Below, piece after piece: positions 22,010 through 33,115 of a DNA stretch of 64,000 bases. Under the pieces are notes generated by a model. The model did not search any database. It saw only the letters and a program-made list of their open reading frames with translations, and was not told the DNA's origin. The stretch is from Brachycybe producta (lineage: Eukaryota > Arthropoda > Diplopoda > Playtdesmida > Andrognathidae). Location: NCBI GenBank assembly GCA_036925085.1, contig JAUPFP010000002.1:3955320-4019319 (forward strand). The letters are read 5' to 3'. Position numbers and translations under genes: made by a program. The stretch's first letter is position 1; every line of letters starts with the position of its first letter.

Positions 22010-22754
22010 TGTAACAGCCCCAGACTTCTTTCTGTGTGGTTAATTGAAAAGCAAAGTGTACGTTAACAAGCCACGGACACTGGAACAACTCGAAAACAAC
22101 ATTAGCCAAGAAATCAAGAATAATATACCGGGCGAAACAGTGGCGTATCTCGAATTGGTGCCGCCCTGAGCGGTTTTCGAGTTTGCCGCCCCTCCCTCAC
22201 GAAAAACACAACACAATACAAATCAGTGGCACAACCAGGATTCTTGTTTGATAGGGGCCAATCGATATTATCGATATCCAGTGATTGAAATGGTTTACAT
22301 AATTTTTTTTTATTAATTATGAAATTATTAAATAAGCATGTGCCTGATAGTAATTACTTATCAAAGATCAATTTTCATTTTTATTCAATTGTCTGTGTTT
22401 TCCAGGCTTAAAAAATAATGCTGGATTGCAGAATAGATTCGGCGAGCACAGCGAGTGACAAAAATTTCATAATTTTATCTTTCTGCTGCTGCTGCGGCTG
22501 CAGTGTCTGCGTTTTAGAGAGACCCTTCTACTATCCAGAAAGAAAAAAAAAATTCTTTTCATTGGTGCCGCCCACAAAAAGGTACCGCCTGGGGCGGATC
22601 GCCCCCTCGCCCCCCCCCCCCCCCTCTTCCCGTGCTACGCCACTGGGCCGAAATGTTGAAGACAGTGATGGAAAATCCAATAAAACAAGCCCAACTTTGC
22701 ACAGCGATCAGAGGAGAAGCCACATGTGTGGTCGACATGAATCAAATCAGATGA
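22010..22754 (+). pseudogene. Mariner transposase C-terminal relic, split
   Basis: Plus-strand frame reads TAPDFFLCG-stop-LKSKVYVNKP then RTLEQLENNISQEIKNNIPG. It resumes after the MITE with MLKTVMENPIKQAQLCTAI and ends DMNQIR-stop. This matches the APDFFLWGYLKxxVY and RTLxxLxxxI blocks of mariner transposases. The W after FFL is C, and the WGY position has a stop. The catalytic D motifs upstream are deleted. Confidence 0.8.
22138..22645. mobile_element. hAT-type MITE (family J) inside mariner
   Basis: Ends CAGTGGCGTAT and GCTACGCCACTG. Target duplication GGGCGAAA (22130-22137) and GGCCGAAA (22646-22653), 7/8. Removing it restores the continuity of the transposase relic. It contains a C-run near 22610. 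Confidence 0.85.
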
Positions 22755-22773
22755 TGACATATGGACCACCCTG

Positions 22774-23328
22774 TATAATTATAATGCTGCCTGGGATAGT
22801 ACAGTAAATTGTGCTATCCTCTATAACTGATATCCGATTATATATATTTTTTTGTATGATAACGGATATCCGTTCGGGATAATTAACTTAAAATAACACC
22901 CCGACATATGTTTTGTACACACATACAATTTATTCTTTCAATTTTTGCTAATTTATCTCTCATATTACGTTGTAAATAAATGTAGTAAACCATCTTATGA
23001 ATACTTGGCAAATTACTAAGTTAACTAATTTAGTAAATTGTTGTATTTATTACAGGCTAACTACTGTAAGTAACGTGTTGAAGTTTTCAAGTAGAAATCC
23101 AGTGTGAACATTTTCTTCGATGAAAATTCGATTTCATTTATTGATGAAGAAAGTGATTTGTCCTAAAGTAGTGAAATACTGTAATTAAATAACTTTTTAA
23201 AGTAATTAGCAGTTTGCCTTCATTACTAATGGAATTAATCACTTTTTATCGAAAAATTATTCAATTAGGGATCTACTTAACCATTTCCTCCTTTTTACAA
23301 TCGATGATGTCAAAGGTTTTTTTTTTTT
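22774..23328. other. AT-rich sequence, nothing recognised
   Basis: Contains a small GGATATCC-type inverted motif near 22830-22875. No gene. Confidence 0.45.
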
Positions 23329-24018
23329 AAAATTACATAACTAAATTACTTCGAAAAATCTCCGCAAAGAGCGCTAGCATCGTTTTTCTATTGAGCCCAT
23401 AGACCGGATGTTTAAGAAAAAAACGTTAGTTTTTAAAATACAGTCAGTCGCGGCAATATGTTTATTTTTCATATTTAAAGTTGTCCAATATTAAGTTTTC
23501 AAAATGCAATGTGCACCTTAAATATATGCTGATCGAGTGATAGAATGACAAAAAATTGGTAAATGCGGTTATATTTTTAAAAACTATTTCAACATCGCGA
23601 ATTTCTAACTTTTTATGTCAAATTCCATTGAGTGCAGGACTCGTAAAAAACCATCCATTAAAATGCTCGTAAAAATGTGTAAAAATTCCAGAAAAAATTC
23701 AGCACATGCGCCGATGTGTTGGTTTCACTGTGGTTTAATTGTGGGTTTTTAAAATTATTTTTTAGGTATTTTTACAAGCGTGTACACAATGGAGTTTACT
23801 ATAAGAGTTAGAAATTCGCGATTTTAAAATAGTTCTTAGAAATATAACCGCACTTAACAACTTTTAATATGAAAAATAAACATATTTCTGCTACTGACTT
23901 GTGTATTTTAAAAATTAACGTTTTTTCTTTAACATCGCGGGTCTATGGGCTCAATAGAAAAACGATGCTAGTGCTCTTTGCGGAGATTTTTCGAAGTAAT
24001 TTTCCGATGTGTAGCCTC
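23329..24018. mobile_element. Palindromic TTAA MITE family D, copy 2 (nearly full)
   Basis: Both arms present: CCGCAAAGAGCGCTAGCATC at about 23358 and its complement near 23965. Right end GTAGCCTC followed by TTAA (24019-24022); the left terminus is degraded. Confidence 0.85.
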
Positions 24019-24245
24019 TTAACAAGTTTTTATCACTGGAGTTAATTCTAATTTAAAAATAATTTGCTTTCACACCGACTTTTTTTATTATTCTTTATAA
24101 AAGTTTCATCGGATAGGATCGGATATCCACGGCATTTCTAGCTAATAACCTTTTAAGGTTCATTACTGCCTCTAAAATTGTTACCTTGTGTTAGGTGTTT
24201 TGGTGCATTATGGGTCATATTTGAACTCCTAGCATAAATAAAAAT

Positions 24246-24594
24246 AGCTGCACTCTAATGTATATAGCAAAATATTTTGAGCTAAAAGTTTAACCCGGAT
24301 TTTATGAAAAAGGCTGGCAAGTAAGGATTATTTGGATTTTTGTATTAGAAACGGGGTGACTGACTTGTTTTGCTCAATGGCCATCCAATAACAACCAAAT
24401 AAGTGTTAGGTAACTTAGGTGCTGTATTTTTTTTCATATTTGAAACACCTATCTAGGTTTTGGTTGCTATTGGATTGCCAGTGAGTAGGGCAAGCCAGCA
24501 GCAACATTTCTAATACAAAAATCCAATAAGCCTTTTTCATAAAATCCGGGTCAAACTTTTAGCTCGAAATGTTTTGCTATATAGAGTGCTGAGC
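24246..24594. mobile_element. Fold-back MITE (about 350 bp)
   Basis: Arms pair AGCTAAAAGTTTAACCCGG with CCGGGTCAAACTTTTAGCT, and TATATAGCAAAATATTTTG with its diverged complement. An inner pair includes AAAATCCAATAA-like sequence. Single copy here. Confidence 0.75.
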
Positions 24595-25075
24595 ACTATG
24601 TTTTGCTAGAAATCTTTGCGAATCTAGCTGGCTTTCTAGTCTTTTCTACGAGTCTACGACATGTACATTAAAATACACATGTACAAGTTTTTTTTGTGTT
24701 GTGTGTAAACAGCCACCTTAAGTCTTAACTTTGTTTTGAAGTCAATTCAAGAAAATCTTGTTATGTTACTTTAAAAAAGGAAATGGAAGTTGGTGGGATA
24801 GATAAAAATATACAGTTCAAGTTCAGTTGTACATATTAACACATTCATGTAATATATTGGTACACGCGTAGAATACACAAAAACGCATTAAAGTTCGTGT
24901 TTGTGTTAAAGCCCAAATGCAAAGAACACAACTTGGTACTTGATTTTTAATTTCAAAATTATGCTTAGGGTTCAGGTCCCATCTTGTTATCACCCCTCCC
25001 CACTCCCGGATGGTGTCACTGCTGTGGCTAGTTTGTTGTATACTAGGGCTTTTAACATTAAAAAATACGCTAGAA
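24595..25075. other. Non-coding, nothing recognised
   Basis: No gene or repeat supported. Confidence 0.45.
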
Positions 25076-25530
25076 TTATTATATATATAATAGCCCAGGT
25101 CTGTGTGGGTATCTATCTATCTGTCTCTGAAGTAACGCTGTACAACCATTGAAGCACGTCGGAATGTATATAAATTTGAATAAATGAACGGCTTTTTTTC
25201 TCAAGGTCAACTATATGTTGCACACTCCCCATCCAAGAACCCCATGATATTAAATTGGAGAAGGGAAAAGGTTGGAAAGTGTAGAGGGGAAGGGAGAGAG
25301 AGAAACGTGGATGGGGAAAAGGTGGAAAGTGTAGAGGGGGAGAGAGAGAAACGTGGAAGGGGAAAGGGTGGAAAGTGTAGAGGGGGAGAGAGATAAACGT
25401 GGAGGGAGGAAAAAAGGGGGAGGGGTGACTGAAATGGAAATGAAAGGAGTAAAAAAGGAACAAACGACGCGCATGCGCACAATTGCCTGTGAATTTTGCT
25501 CTCGTCATTTATGATGGGTTGCCCCACTAG
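25076..25530 (+). mobile_element. Helitron-like non-autonomous element, copy 1
   Basis: The 3' end is the clearest part: a short hairpin (arms CGTCAT / ATGATG), then GGGTTGCCCCACTAG followed by T, the Helitron signature of hairpin plus CTAG inserted before T. The 5' side has a TA run, GCCCAGGTCTGTGTG and AAGTAACGCTGTACAACC. The interior is a purine-rich minisatellite (GGAAAGTGTAGAGGGG units, 25255-25440). The exact 5' end (expected TC) is not certain. Confidence 0.75.
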
Positions 25531-26070
25531 TTATTATTATATATATATTAAGCCAGGTCTGTGTGTGTGTGTGTGTAACATAGGAATTTATATAAATTTA
25601 AATGAATAAAACGCTTTTTTTCTCAAGGTGAACTATATGTTGCACACTCCACATCCAAGAACTCCATGTTATTAAATTGGAGAGGGGAAAAGGTTGGAAA
25701 GTGTAGAGAGGGGGGCGGGAGAGAGAGAAACGTGGAGAGGGAAAAAGTGGGAGGGGTGACTGAAATTGAAATGAAAGGAGTAAAAAAGGAACAAACAACG
25801 CGCATGCACACACCAGAGAAAATGAGTTTTTTTTTCAAATATAAAAAGGGGAGGGGATAATAGTAGCAAAATTAAACTACAGTTTATCACGGGCAATTGT
25901 GCCCAGCATGAGAATTTCTTTTGCTCCGCCCTTTTATGAACGTCATCAATTTCTAATTGGTTTGTTACTTGGTCTGACGTCATAAAAGGGCGGAGGAAAT
26001 GAAATTCTAATGCTGGGCACAATTGCCTGTGAATTTTGCTCCCGTTATTCATGACGGGTTACCCCGCTGG
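25531..26070 (+). mobile_element. Helitron-like element, copy 2, head-to-tail with copy 1
   Basis: Starts immediately after the CTAG of copy 1 with the TA run and AAGCCAGGTCTGTGTGTG. Same purine-rich interior. The 3' hairpin CCCGTTATTCATGACGGG is followed by TTACCCCGCTGG (CTAG changed to CTGG). A family B MITE lies inside at 25889-26030. Confidence 0.75.
25889..26030. mobile_element. MITE family B copy 1
   Basis: Palindrome with ends ACGGGCAATTGTGCCCAGCA and TGCTGGGCACAATTGCCTGT. It shares the ACAGGCAATT terminus with family A. Central TGACGTCA present. Confidence 0.8.
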
Positions 26071-26089
26071 TGTTTGATAAACATATACT

Positions 26090-26730
26090 AGATAGCAATA
26101 TGTGAGAATTCGACGTATGTTATATGTGTTGCGGGTGTTCTTCTACTCGTATACGTGCTACACTGCGATGATACCTGATTTCTGCTAGTCTTTGACTCGC
26201 ATACCTTTCTCCCTCGTATGGTTACCATACAATGAGGAAGGTTGGAAAGGCAGCATTGGAAGGAAGGCAGTGGATGATCGATGTCTTCCTGGAGAGGATG
26301 ATTCCTCAGAAAGGTGGTCACCACCTGCGTTTGGATAATTTTGTCGTTATGGGGTTCTTTTACCTAATTGTCCTATGGTGCCTCCGATTGTGCCAACGAG
26401 ATAGAATTAAGAAAAGACATAAGAATCACAAGAATGAATGGTTACTTAAAGGTGAACTGTCCACGGATTAGAACCGACGTAGTACAAGCATGAACTGTTT
26501 CAGAATGAAATGGATGACAAACAAAGGAAAACAGTGCTTTTATAGGCCTGGACCTGTGTACACCCATGACTCCATGAGGTACAAGCAGGTCCAAGTGACC
26601 GCCATCCGAGAGGTATCCCTCTGCTCTAAACAGGTTCGTATGCACGGGGAGAGGGAGGGACAGTGTGGAGTCGGACACTCCCAGGCTAGCATTCTTGAGG
26701 TATCACGATATACTGGGCTGTTACAAATAT
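26090..26730 (-). repeat. LTR-like relic
   Basis: The minus strand begins TGTAACAGCCCAG (ending at 26730) and carries a strong TATA box (GGCCTATAAAAGCACTG, 26533-26549). The part around GGTCCAAGTGACCGC is shared with 38650, another LTR-like relic. The left boundary is undefined and no target duplication was found. Retroelement LTR is the best guess. Confidence 0.5.
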
Positions 26731-28204
26731 AATATTCACAAATTTCCAACAATTTCACAACTTTTAAAAAAAAATTCGCAAGGTTTCAAAAATCTCACGA
26801 TCCTTCGAAAATTTCAATTAAACTTTTTATGGAGAAGTTTCAACAAAATAAATTTTAAGACGCGTTATCCGCCACTAAGCGCTTCATGATCATCAAGTAT
26901 GTTTATCTGTCATTCTACTGTAGTTTCTAATAAATTTAATTTTTGTTTGTCTTCAAATTGCCCAAGAAAATAAGGACTTTTTGTTTGTACGTATAAAAAA
27001 TCACTATTGTTTGCGATTTTACATTGAAATATTAACTGACTTAACACAATTGGCGCTCACATGAGATGTGTAATAATCATTTTTCTATGTTATCAGAAAA
27101 TGTTGAAGCTTCGTTTTTTTTTTCATATTTTTTTCTTCTTCTCATTGAATGAGAGAAGTGTTGCAAATGAAACTGAAATGAGGGTGTGAGGGCTGAGGAG
27201 GAGGAGGAGGAGGCGGCGGAGGGTTGAAGGTGAAGTGAAGAGCTAGGAACAAAAGACCTTTAATGGAACTCCTAGCTTGAAGAGTGTGTTTGGACTCAAT
27301 CTAATTTTATTCTCGGCAATTATGATTCGCCCCATTGCCAGTAAATTGCCAACTCTATTCTGTTTGTTACTATCCATATACAATGTATATATAGACTTTC
27401 ATATGAAGTAAACTTGGATATGGTTATAAATATAGTCCTATAGGACCCACCGTGTTTTCACGAGACACACACACACACACAACCAACCGCCTCTGCACGT
27501 CATTTTGATAAACTTTTATTTTCGTGCCTCCAACAATGCAATTTCCAAGTTTTCTTCTTATATGGAACAACAGAAATAATTTCCGTTTTCATTGCAAGGT
27601 GGATATCACAATAGGAAACAATACAAAAAAAAAACATTGTCCTCATATGTGTAGCTTACATAGATGTGAGATAAAGATACTTTTTTTTATGATGATGATA
27701 ATGATGATGCTGGTCATCATTTGCCTATACTCTAGTTATGGTTCTCATATGAATCACCACATAATTGCCAGGGTGGCGTGGTTTTAACCACTTGGTTTTA
27801 ACCCAAAAACAACTAATTTTATTTCATTTTTTGTATGTAAATTGTACTGGATCCATTAGTATTCAAAGAGACTGTATTACCTCCAGAAATTTCTTGTCAA
27901 AATGTTGTCAAGAATTATTCAACGATTACCAAAACAATTTTTAAAATTTAAAATAAGTGATTATTATTAATATAATTTAGAAAATTAAAAATCAGTTGAC
28001 TTCATATAAATGAACTTTATCAGATAACAGATATTGGCAACAAAAAAACCTCCAAAGTCAACTCCTCTACTCGAATTTTGATCGTGTTGTCACCAGCTCA
28101 CTATTACTTTCATAACTAACATTTGAATTATTCCACGTCTAAGGTTGTTTTGGTTTTAATTTAAATGGGTAATACATGTATTTGATTAAGGAATTCTGGA
28201 AATG
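26731..28204. other. Non-coding with short microsatellites
   Basis: (GAG)n at about 27197-27222, a short (CA)n near 27465-27482, and a GATGAT run near 27692. No supported gene; ORFs such as 27524-27787 have no recognisable domain. Confidence 0.5.
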
Positions 28205-28372
28205 TGAAGTGGAAATTTAAAATGGCGTCGTTTGGTGACTCAGGAAAAGTCAGTTCATTTTTAAGTTATTCATGGTTTTATTGACTTATTTTAAAATTTA
28301 AAAATTGTTTTGACAGTCGTTGGGTAAGTTTTGACAATATTTTGAAAAGAAACTTCTGAAGGACTTTTGGCT
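28205..28372. repeat. Dispersed repeat R, copy 2
   Basis: Diverged copy of 3211-3360 in the same orientation, starting AATTTAAAATGGCGTCGTTT. Confidence 0.6.
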
Positions 28373-28500
28373 GTCTCTTTAATATGCAAACAATGATTAA
28401 GATTTCATTTCCACAATATGCTTCACTACATGGGTCATACTGTATCTCATAAAAGTCATGGGAGTTGCAGATTGTAACTGAAGGTTTTATGCCTATGTAA

Positions 28501-29940
28501 AGCCTCGTTTTCACGATAGTTGCTGTCATGACAGTAGCAACTATTGCGAGAACTATCATCGTGCAGACCACATGATAGTCATGATAGTTGATGGTACTAT
28601 TGCGACAGTGGTAGTAACTGTCATGATTACTATCACCGTGCATACAAAATTGTCGCGCAATAATAATATAATAATTGTTGAGTGTGACCACTTGTAAAGA
28701 AATATTCACTTTGTAGGGAAATTTGACATCAAGAGAGAGAGGCAACACTGTTGTTGACTCAAACACATTTCTTAACTGCTGGTGTGTTTTGTGTGCTGTC
28801 AAACATCACTGTCATGACAGAACTATCACGTTACTTCAAGACGACATGTAGGCAGTTGCTGTAATTGGGTTTAAAGGCCCACCCGCCATAGGGCTTTAGG
28901 CCTGTTCCACCTATATTACATTAACACTAGAATAGGTATACCACGAACGAATGGCGCGAGCGAAGCAAGCCTGAAAGTAAACGAATGGTGCGGTCGAAGC
29001 GCCCCTGAAAATGAAGGAAATGGATGGTGCGGACGAAGCGCCCCTGAAAGTGAAGGAAACGGATGGCGCGGTCGAAGCGCCCCTGAAAGTGAAGGAAACG
29101 GATGGCGTGGTAGAAGCGCCCTTGAAAGTGAAGGAAACGGATGGCGCGGTCGAAGCGCCCCTGAAAGTGAAGGAAACGGATGGCGCGGTCGAAGCGCCCC
29201 TGAAAGTGAAGGAAACGGATGGCGCGGTCGAAGCGCCCCTGAAAGTGAAGGAAATGGGTGGCACGGTCGAAGCGCCCCTGAAAGTGAAGGAAACGGATGG
29301 CGCGGTCGAAGCGCCCCTGGAGGTGAAGGAAACGGGGAGGGAACGGATGATGCGGTTGAAGCGCCCCTGAAGGTGGAGGAAATGGATGGCGCGGTCAAAG
29401 CGCTCCTGAAAGTGGAGGAAATGGGTGGCACGGTCGAAGCGCCCCTGAAAGTGGAGGAAACGGGTGGTGCGGTCGAAGCGCCCCTGAAAGTGGAGGAAAC
29501 GGGTGGCGCGGTCGAAGGGCCCCTGAAAGTGGAGGAAACGGATGGCGCGGTCGAAGTGCCCCTGAAAGTGGAGGAAACGGGTGGCGTGGTCGAAGCGCCC
29601 CTGAAAGTGGAGGAAATGGGTGGCGCGGTCGCAGCGCCCCTGAAAGTGGAGGAAACGGGTGGCGCGGTCGAAGCGCCCCTGGAGGTGAAGGAAACGGATG
29701 GCACAGTCGAAGCGCCCCTAGAGGTGAAGGAAACGGGGAGAGAACAGATGACGCGGTCGAAGCGCCCCTGAAGGTGGAGGAAACGGATGGCGTGGTTGAA
29801 GCGCCCCTGAAGGTGGAGGAAACGGATGGCGCGGTCGAAGCGCCAGGCAGTTGCTATCGAAGGCAGTTGCTATCGCGAGAGAGTGAACTATCGGAACTTT
29901 CATGACAGCTACTCTCACGAAAAAACTATCGCCGTGCAGA
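28501..29940. mobile_element. MITE family I copy 2, interrupted by a retrotransposed minisatellite
   Basis: Left end AGCCTCGTTTTCACGATAG. The interior ACTATC/GATAGT blocks continue to 28860 and resume at 29861 with GCAGTTGCTATCGCGAGAG. The far right terminus is lost after GCCGTG. Confidence 0.75.
28861..29844 (-). mobile_element. Retroposon-like insertion made of a 39-bp minisatellite
   Basis: Flanked by AGGCAGTTGCT at 28850-28860 and 29845-29855 (again at 29861-29871). About 870 bp are some 22 copies of a 39-bp unit (GAAAGTGAAGGAAACGGATG within it). On the minus strand the 3' end carries GGCGGGTGGGCC exactly 15 bases from the terminus, the same spacing as at the 3' end of the LINE at 56684. 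This fits mobilisation by LINE machinery. Long ORFs on both strands are artefacts of a 39-bp (3 x 13) period. Confidence 0.7.
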
Positions 29941-30228
29941 TTCTTGAATCCTTATGCTTTTTCCCAAGCTTTTTGAGACTTCTGGGGCTAGTTGAGAGTG
30001 CACCTGATGCATTTTTAAAGGTTTTAGAGCACTTGAATATTTTTTGACTTTTGGGCCGTTTTTTTGAGTCTTGGCTTTTGACTCATTTTTTCGAATTTTA
30101 AAAATTCTTGAATCCTTGAGCTTTTCCAATCTTTTTGGGACTTCTAAGAGCCAATTGAGCGATCCTGAGGCATTTTTAGAGCATTTACATATTTTTTGAC
30201 GTTTGGCTGTTTTTTTGAAAAAAACCAA
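29935..30228. repeat. Imperfect tandem duplication, about 160 bp period
   Basis: ATTCTTGAATCCTT occurs at about 29939 and 30101. Following sequence (CTTTTTGAGACTTCT, GCATTTTTA, TATTTTTTGAC) recurs in the same order. Confidence 0.7.
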
Positions 30229-30447
30229 AGACTATCTATAGGCTATGTAGTTTTGGATTGTGAAATTATTGCTTTCTGTTGAGCTTATTTTAAAAACTGC
30301 AAGTTTTACATAAAGTGTTTATAATAAGCTCGACTAGATTTTTCATAGATTGTCAAGCTAACTGAACATTGTAATGTAATGTAAGATTGATATTGAATGG
30401 GTGGGGGGAAGACATTTTTTTTTCTAAGGTTGAAATGTGTACTTTTT

Positions 30448-31790
30448 CTCTCTCCCTCTCTGTCTCCCTTTCTCTCCCTCCCTCTATCTCTCCCTTTTAT
30501 CTCTCGCCTCTCCCTCTCTTTCCCTCTATCTCTCGCCTCTCTCTCCCTCCATCTATCTCTTTCCCTCTATCTCTCGCCTCTCTCTCCCTCCATCTATCTC
30601 TTTCCCTCTATCTCTCGCCTCTCTCTCCCTCCATCTATCTCTTTCCCTCTATCTCTCGCCTCTGTCCCTCTCTCTTTCCCTCTATCTCTCGCCTCTGTCC
30701 CTCTCTCTTTCCCTCTATCTCTCGCCTCTGTCCCTCTCTCTTTCCCTCTATCTCTCGCCTCTGTCCTTCTCTCTTTCCCTCTATCTCTCGCCTCTGTCCC
30801 TCTCTCTTTCCCTCTATCTCTCGCCTCTGTCCCTCTCTCTTTCCCTCTATCTCTCGCCTCTGTCCCTCTCTCTTTCCCTCTATCTCTCGCCTCTGTCCTT
30901 CTCTCTTTCCCTCTATCTCTCGCCTCTGTCCCTCTCTCTTTCCCTCTATCTCTCGCCTCTGTCCCTCTCTCTTTCCCTCTATCTCTCGCCTCTGTCCCTC
31001 TCTCTTTCCCTCTATCTCTCGCCTCTGTCCCTCTCTCTTTCCCTCTATCTCTCGCCTCTGTCCCTCTCTCTTTCCCTCTATCTCTCGCCTCTGTCTCTCT
31101 CTCTTTCCCTCTATCTCTCGCCTCTGTCCCTCTCTCTTTCCCTCTATCTCTCGCCTCTGTCCCTCTCTCTTTCCCTCTATCTCTCGCCTCTGTCCCTCTC
31201 TCTTTCCCTCTATCTCTCGCCTCTGTCCCTCTCTCTTTCCCTCTATCTCTCGCCTCTGTCCCTCTCTCTTTCCCTCTATCTCTCGCCTCTGTCCCTCTCT
31301 CTGTCCCTCTATCTCTCGCCTCTGTCCCTCTCTCTGTCCCTCTATCTCTCGCCTCTGTCCCTCTCTCTTTCCCTCTATCTCTCGCCTCTGTCCCTCTCTC
31401 TTTCCCTCTATCTCTCGCCTCTGTCCCTCTCTCTTTCCCTCTATCTCTCGCCTCTGTCCCTCTCTCTTTCCCTCTATCTCTCGCCTCTGTCCCTCTCTCT
31501 TTCCCTCTATCTCTCGCCTCTGTCCCTCTCTCTTTCCCTCTATCTCTCGCCTCTGTCCCTCTCTCTTTCCCTCTATCTCTCGCCTCTGTCCCTCTCTCTT
31601 TCCCTCTATCTCTCGCCTCTGTCCCTCTCTCTTTCCCTCTATCTCTCGCCTCTGTCCCTCTCTCTTTCCCTCTATCTCTCGCCTCTGTCCCTCTCTCTTT
31701 CCCTCTATCTCTCGCCTCTGTCCCTCTCTCTTTCTCCCTCTCTCTCACCCTCTATCTTTGTTCTCTCTCTCTCTCTCTTTCACTCCCTAC
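30448..31790. repeat. 33-bp polypyrimidine minisatellite, about 33 copies
   Basis: From about 30650 to 31735 a 33-bp unit (core CTATCTCTCGCCTCTGTCCC) repeats almost perfectly. Some copies differ by single bases (TCCTT, CTGTCCC). It is flanked by less regular CT-rich DNA. The plus strand is almost pure C/T. Open frames in several phases are due to the 3n period and are not genes. Confidence 0.95.
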
Positions 31791-32290
31791 AATATAATCA
31801 TTTGACGTGAATCACTATTTATTTTGGATTTAATTCTTTGTCTGGTCTTTGTATTTTTTTTATTGAAAAGATTTTTTAAAACATTTCTACTTCTTTCACT
31901 AAATGTATCAGAAATTCAATTTAGGGCTGAGTTTCTTTTTATATATTTTTTTTCTCTCTCTCTCTTTCATTCTCTCTTTCTGTGTAGGCATATATGGTGT
32001 CATCGATTTTTTTCTCACTCTTTTGCTATCTAAAAAAAAAGGAACAATCTGTGAAAAAAAAAATAATTCTCTGAATTATGGTGGAGAGATAGAAAGTTTT
32101 GTTAGGAGCATGCGCACTAGAAAGCAAAATGAATATGCGTCTATGGGTGGTGGGTGGTAGGCTAAAGTAATATTAGGCTGTTTTAAATAATATACATGTC
32201 TAGTAGATAACACAGGTTAAGCTTTGTGGAGCCGCATGCCTCACTAGACCTTGCATTTAACTCTGCTAAATAATTGGCCATTCTTTGCCA

Positions 32291-32293
<3 letters not shown>
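31791..32293. other. Non-coding, nothing recognised
   Basis: T-rich and CT-rich sequence; short ORFs only. Confidence 0.45.

Positions 32294-32346
<53 letters not shown>
32294..32346. repeat. (GA)n microsatellite
   Basis: About 26 uninterrupted GA units. Confidence 0.95.
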
Positions 32347-32349
<3 letters not shown>

Positions 32350-33115
32350 TAGGTCTAAAGACTAATATAATGCATATAATACATAACATTGTGCATATTA
32401 TTAATATGCAGGGTGGACTAAAAGTCGACTTTGAGCATAACTTTTGGCAACTTTGGTTTTACTTGATTTAATGAATGCTCTTTTCGTGAGATTTCAAATA
32501 GTCTCACAATGGCTATGAGAGGTGTTATTGTACCTGGGGCCTCAAATAGGACTATCATATGAGAGTAAATTTTCATATTTACCTCATAACTTTGTAAAAG
32601 TCACAAAAGGAAGTTAAGAAATAGTATTATGACAATTATTGGTCTTATGAGTGCCATTGAGTAGTTGTCAATATAAAATGACAGTCGTAAATTTGCATAA
32701 ATTTATGGTTTTCTTAAATTTTCTTTTTTCAATTTGCATAAAATGAACAATTTTTTAAAAAACGATTTTTATATTTTTTAATTTTATTTGCACTATAAAC
32801 GTTTTTTGCCTCAAATAACCATATACCATATAACAACACTTAACAGGATGCACAACATAGATCCATAGGATTCTTTGAATCTCTTCTTGAAATTTAAAAT
32901 AGTGTTGCTTTTTTGTTAAAGTCTTGACAATATTTCAACAAAAAATTCCTGGCGGTTTTTGGTCTCTTTATAAACGGCTAGCTAACATAAAAAATTTATC
33001 AATGTTGTCCAAGAAAATCTGTCTTCATAGTCTGGAAATAGTTTTGGGTTCTTATAGGGAGGAGAAAAAATGGCAGCACAAAAGTCATTTCTCTAGTTTT
33101 TAGAAACAACTTTAA
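32347..33115. other. Non-coding; possible single mariner terminus
   Basis: GCAGGGTGGACTAAAAGTCG near 32409 resembles a mariner terminal repeat, but no partner end or transposase piece was found. Confidence 0.4.

Larger units (their letters stand above)
21780..22773 (+). mobile_element. Deleted mariner element interrupted by a hAT-type MITE
   Basis: Flanked by TA on both sides (21778-21779, 22774-22775). Imperfect terminal repeats CAGGATATGGCCCAAATGTC and (inverted) CAGGGTGGTCCATATGTCAT. Without the 508-bp MITE the element is about 490 bp, so most of the transposase is deleted. Confidence 0.85.

Noticed and set aside
28911..29771. Long ORFs on both strands with 13-residue repeats
   Set aside because: Created by the 39-bp minisatellite; no start context, domain or splice evidence.
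28861..31735. Possible CRISPR-like arrays
   Set aside because: Repeats are contiguous without unique spacers, and the genome is eukaryotic.
30387..31810. Three overlapping + strand ORFs of about 460 codons and one of 384 codons on - over the same DNA
   Set aside because: All result from the 33-bp period being a multiple of three; composition is pure low-complexity Ser/Pro/Leu or Arg/Glu repeats.
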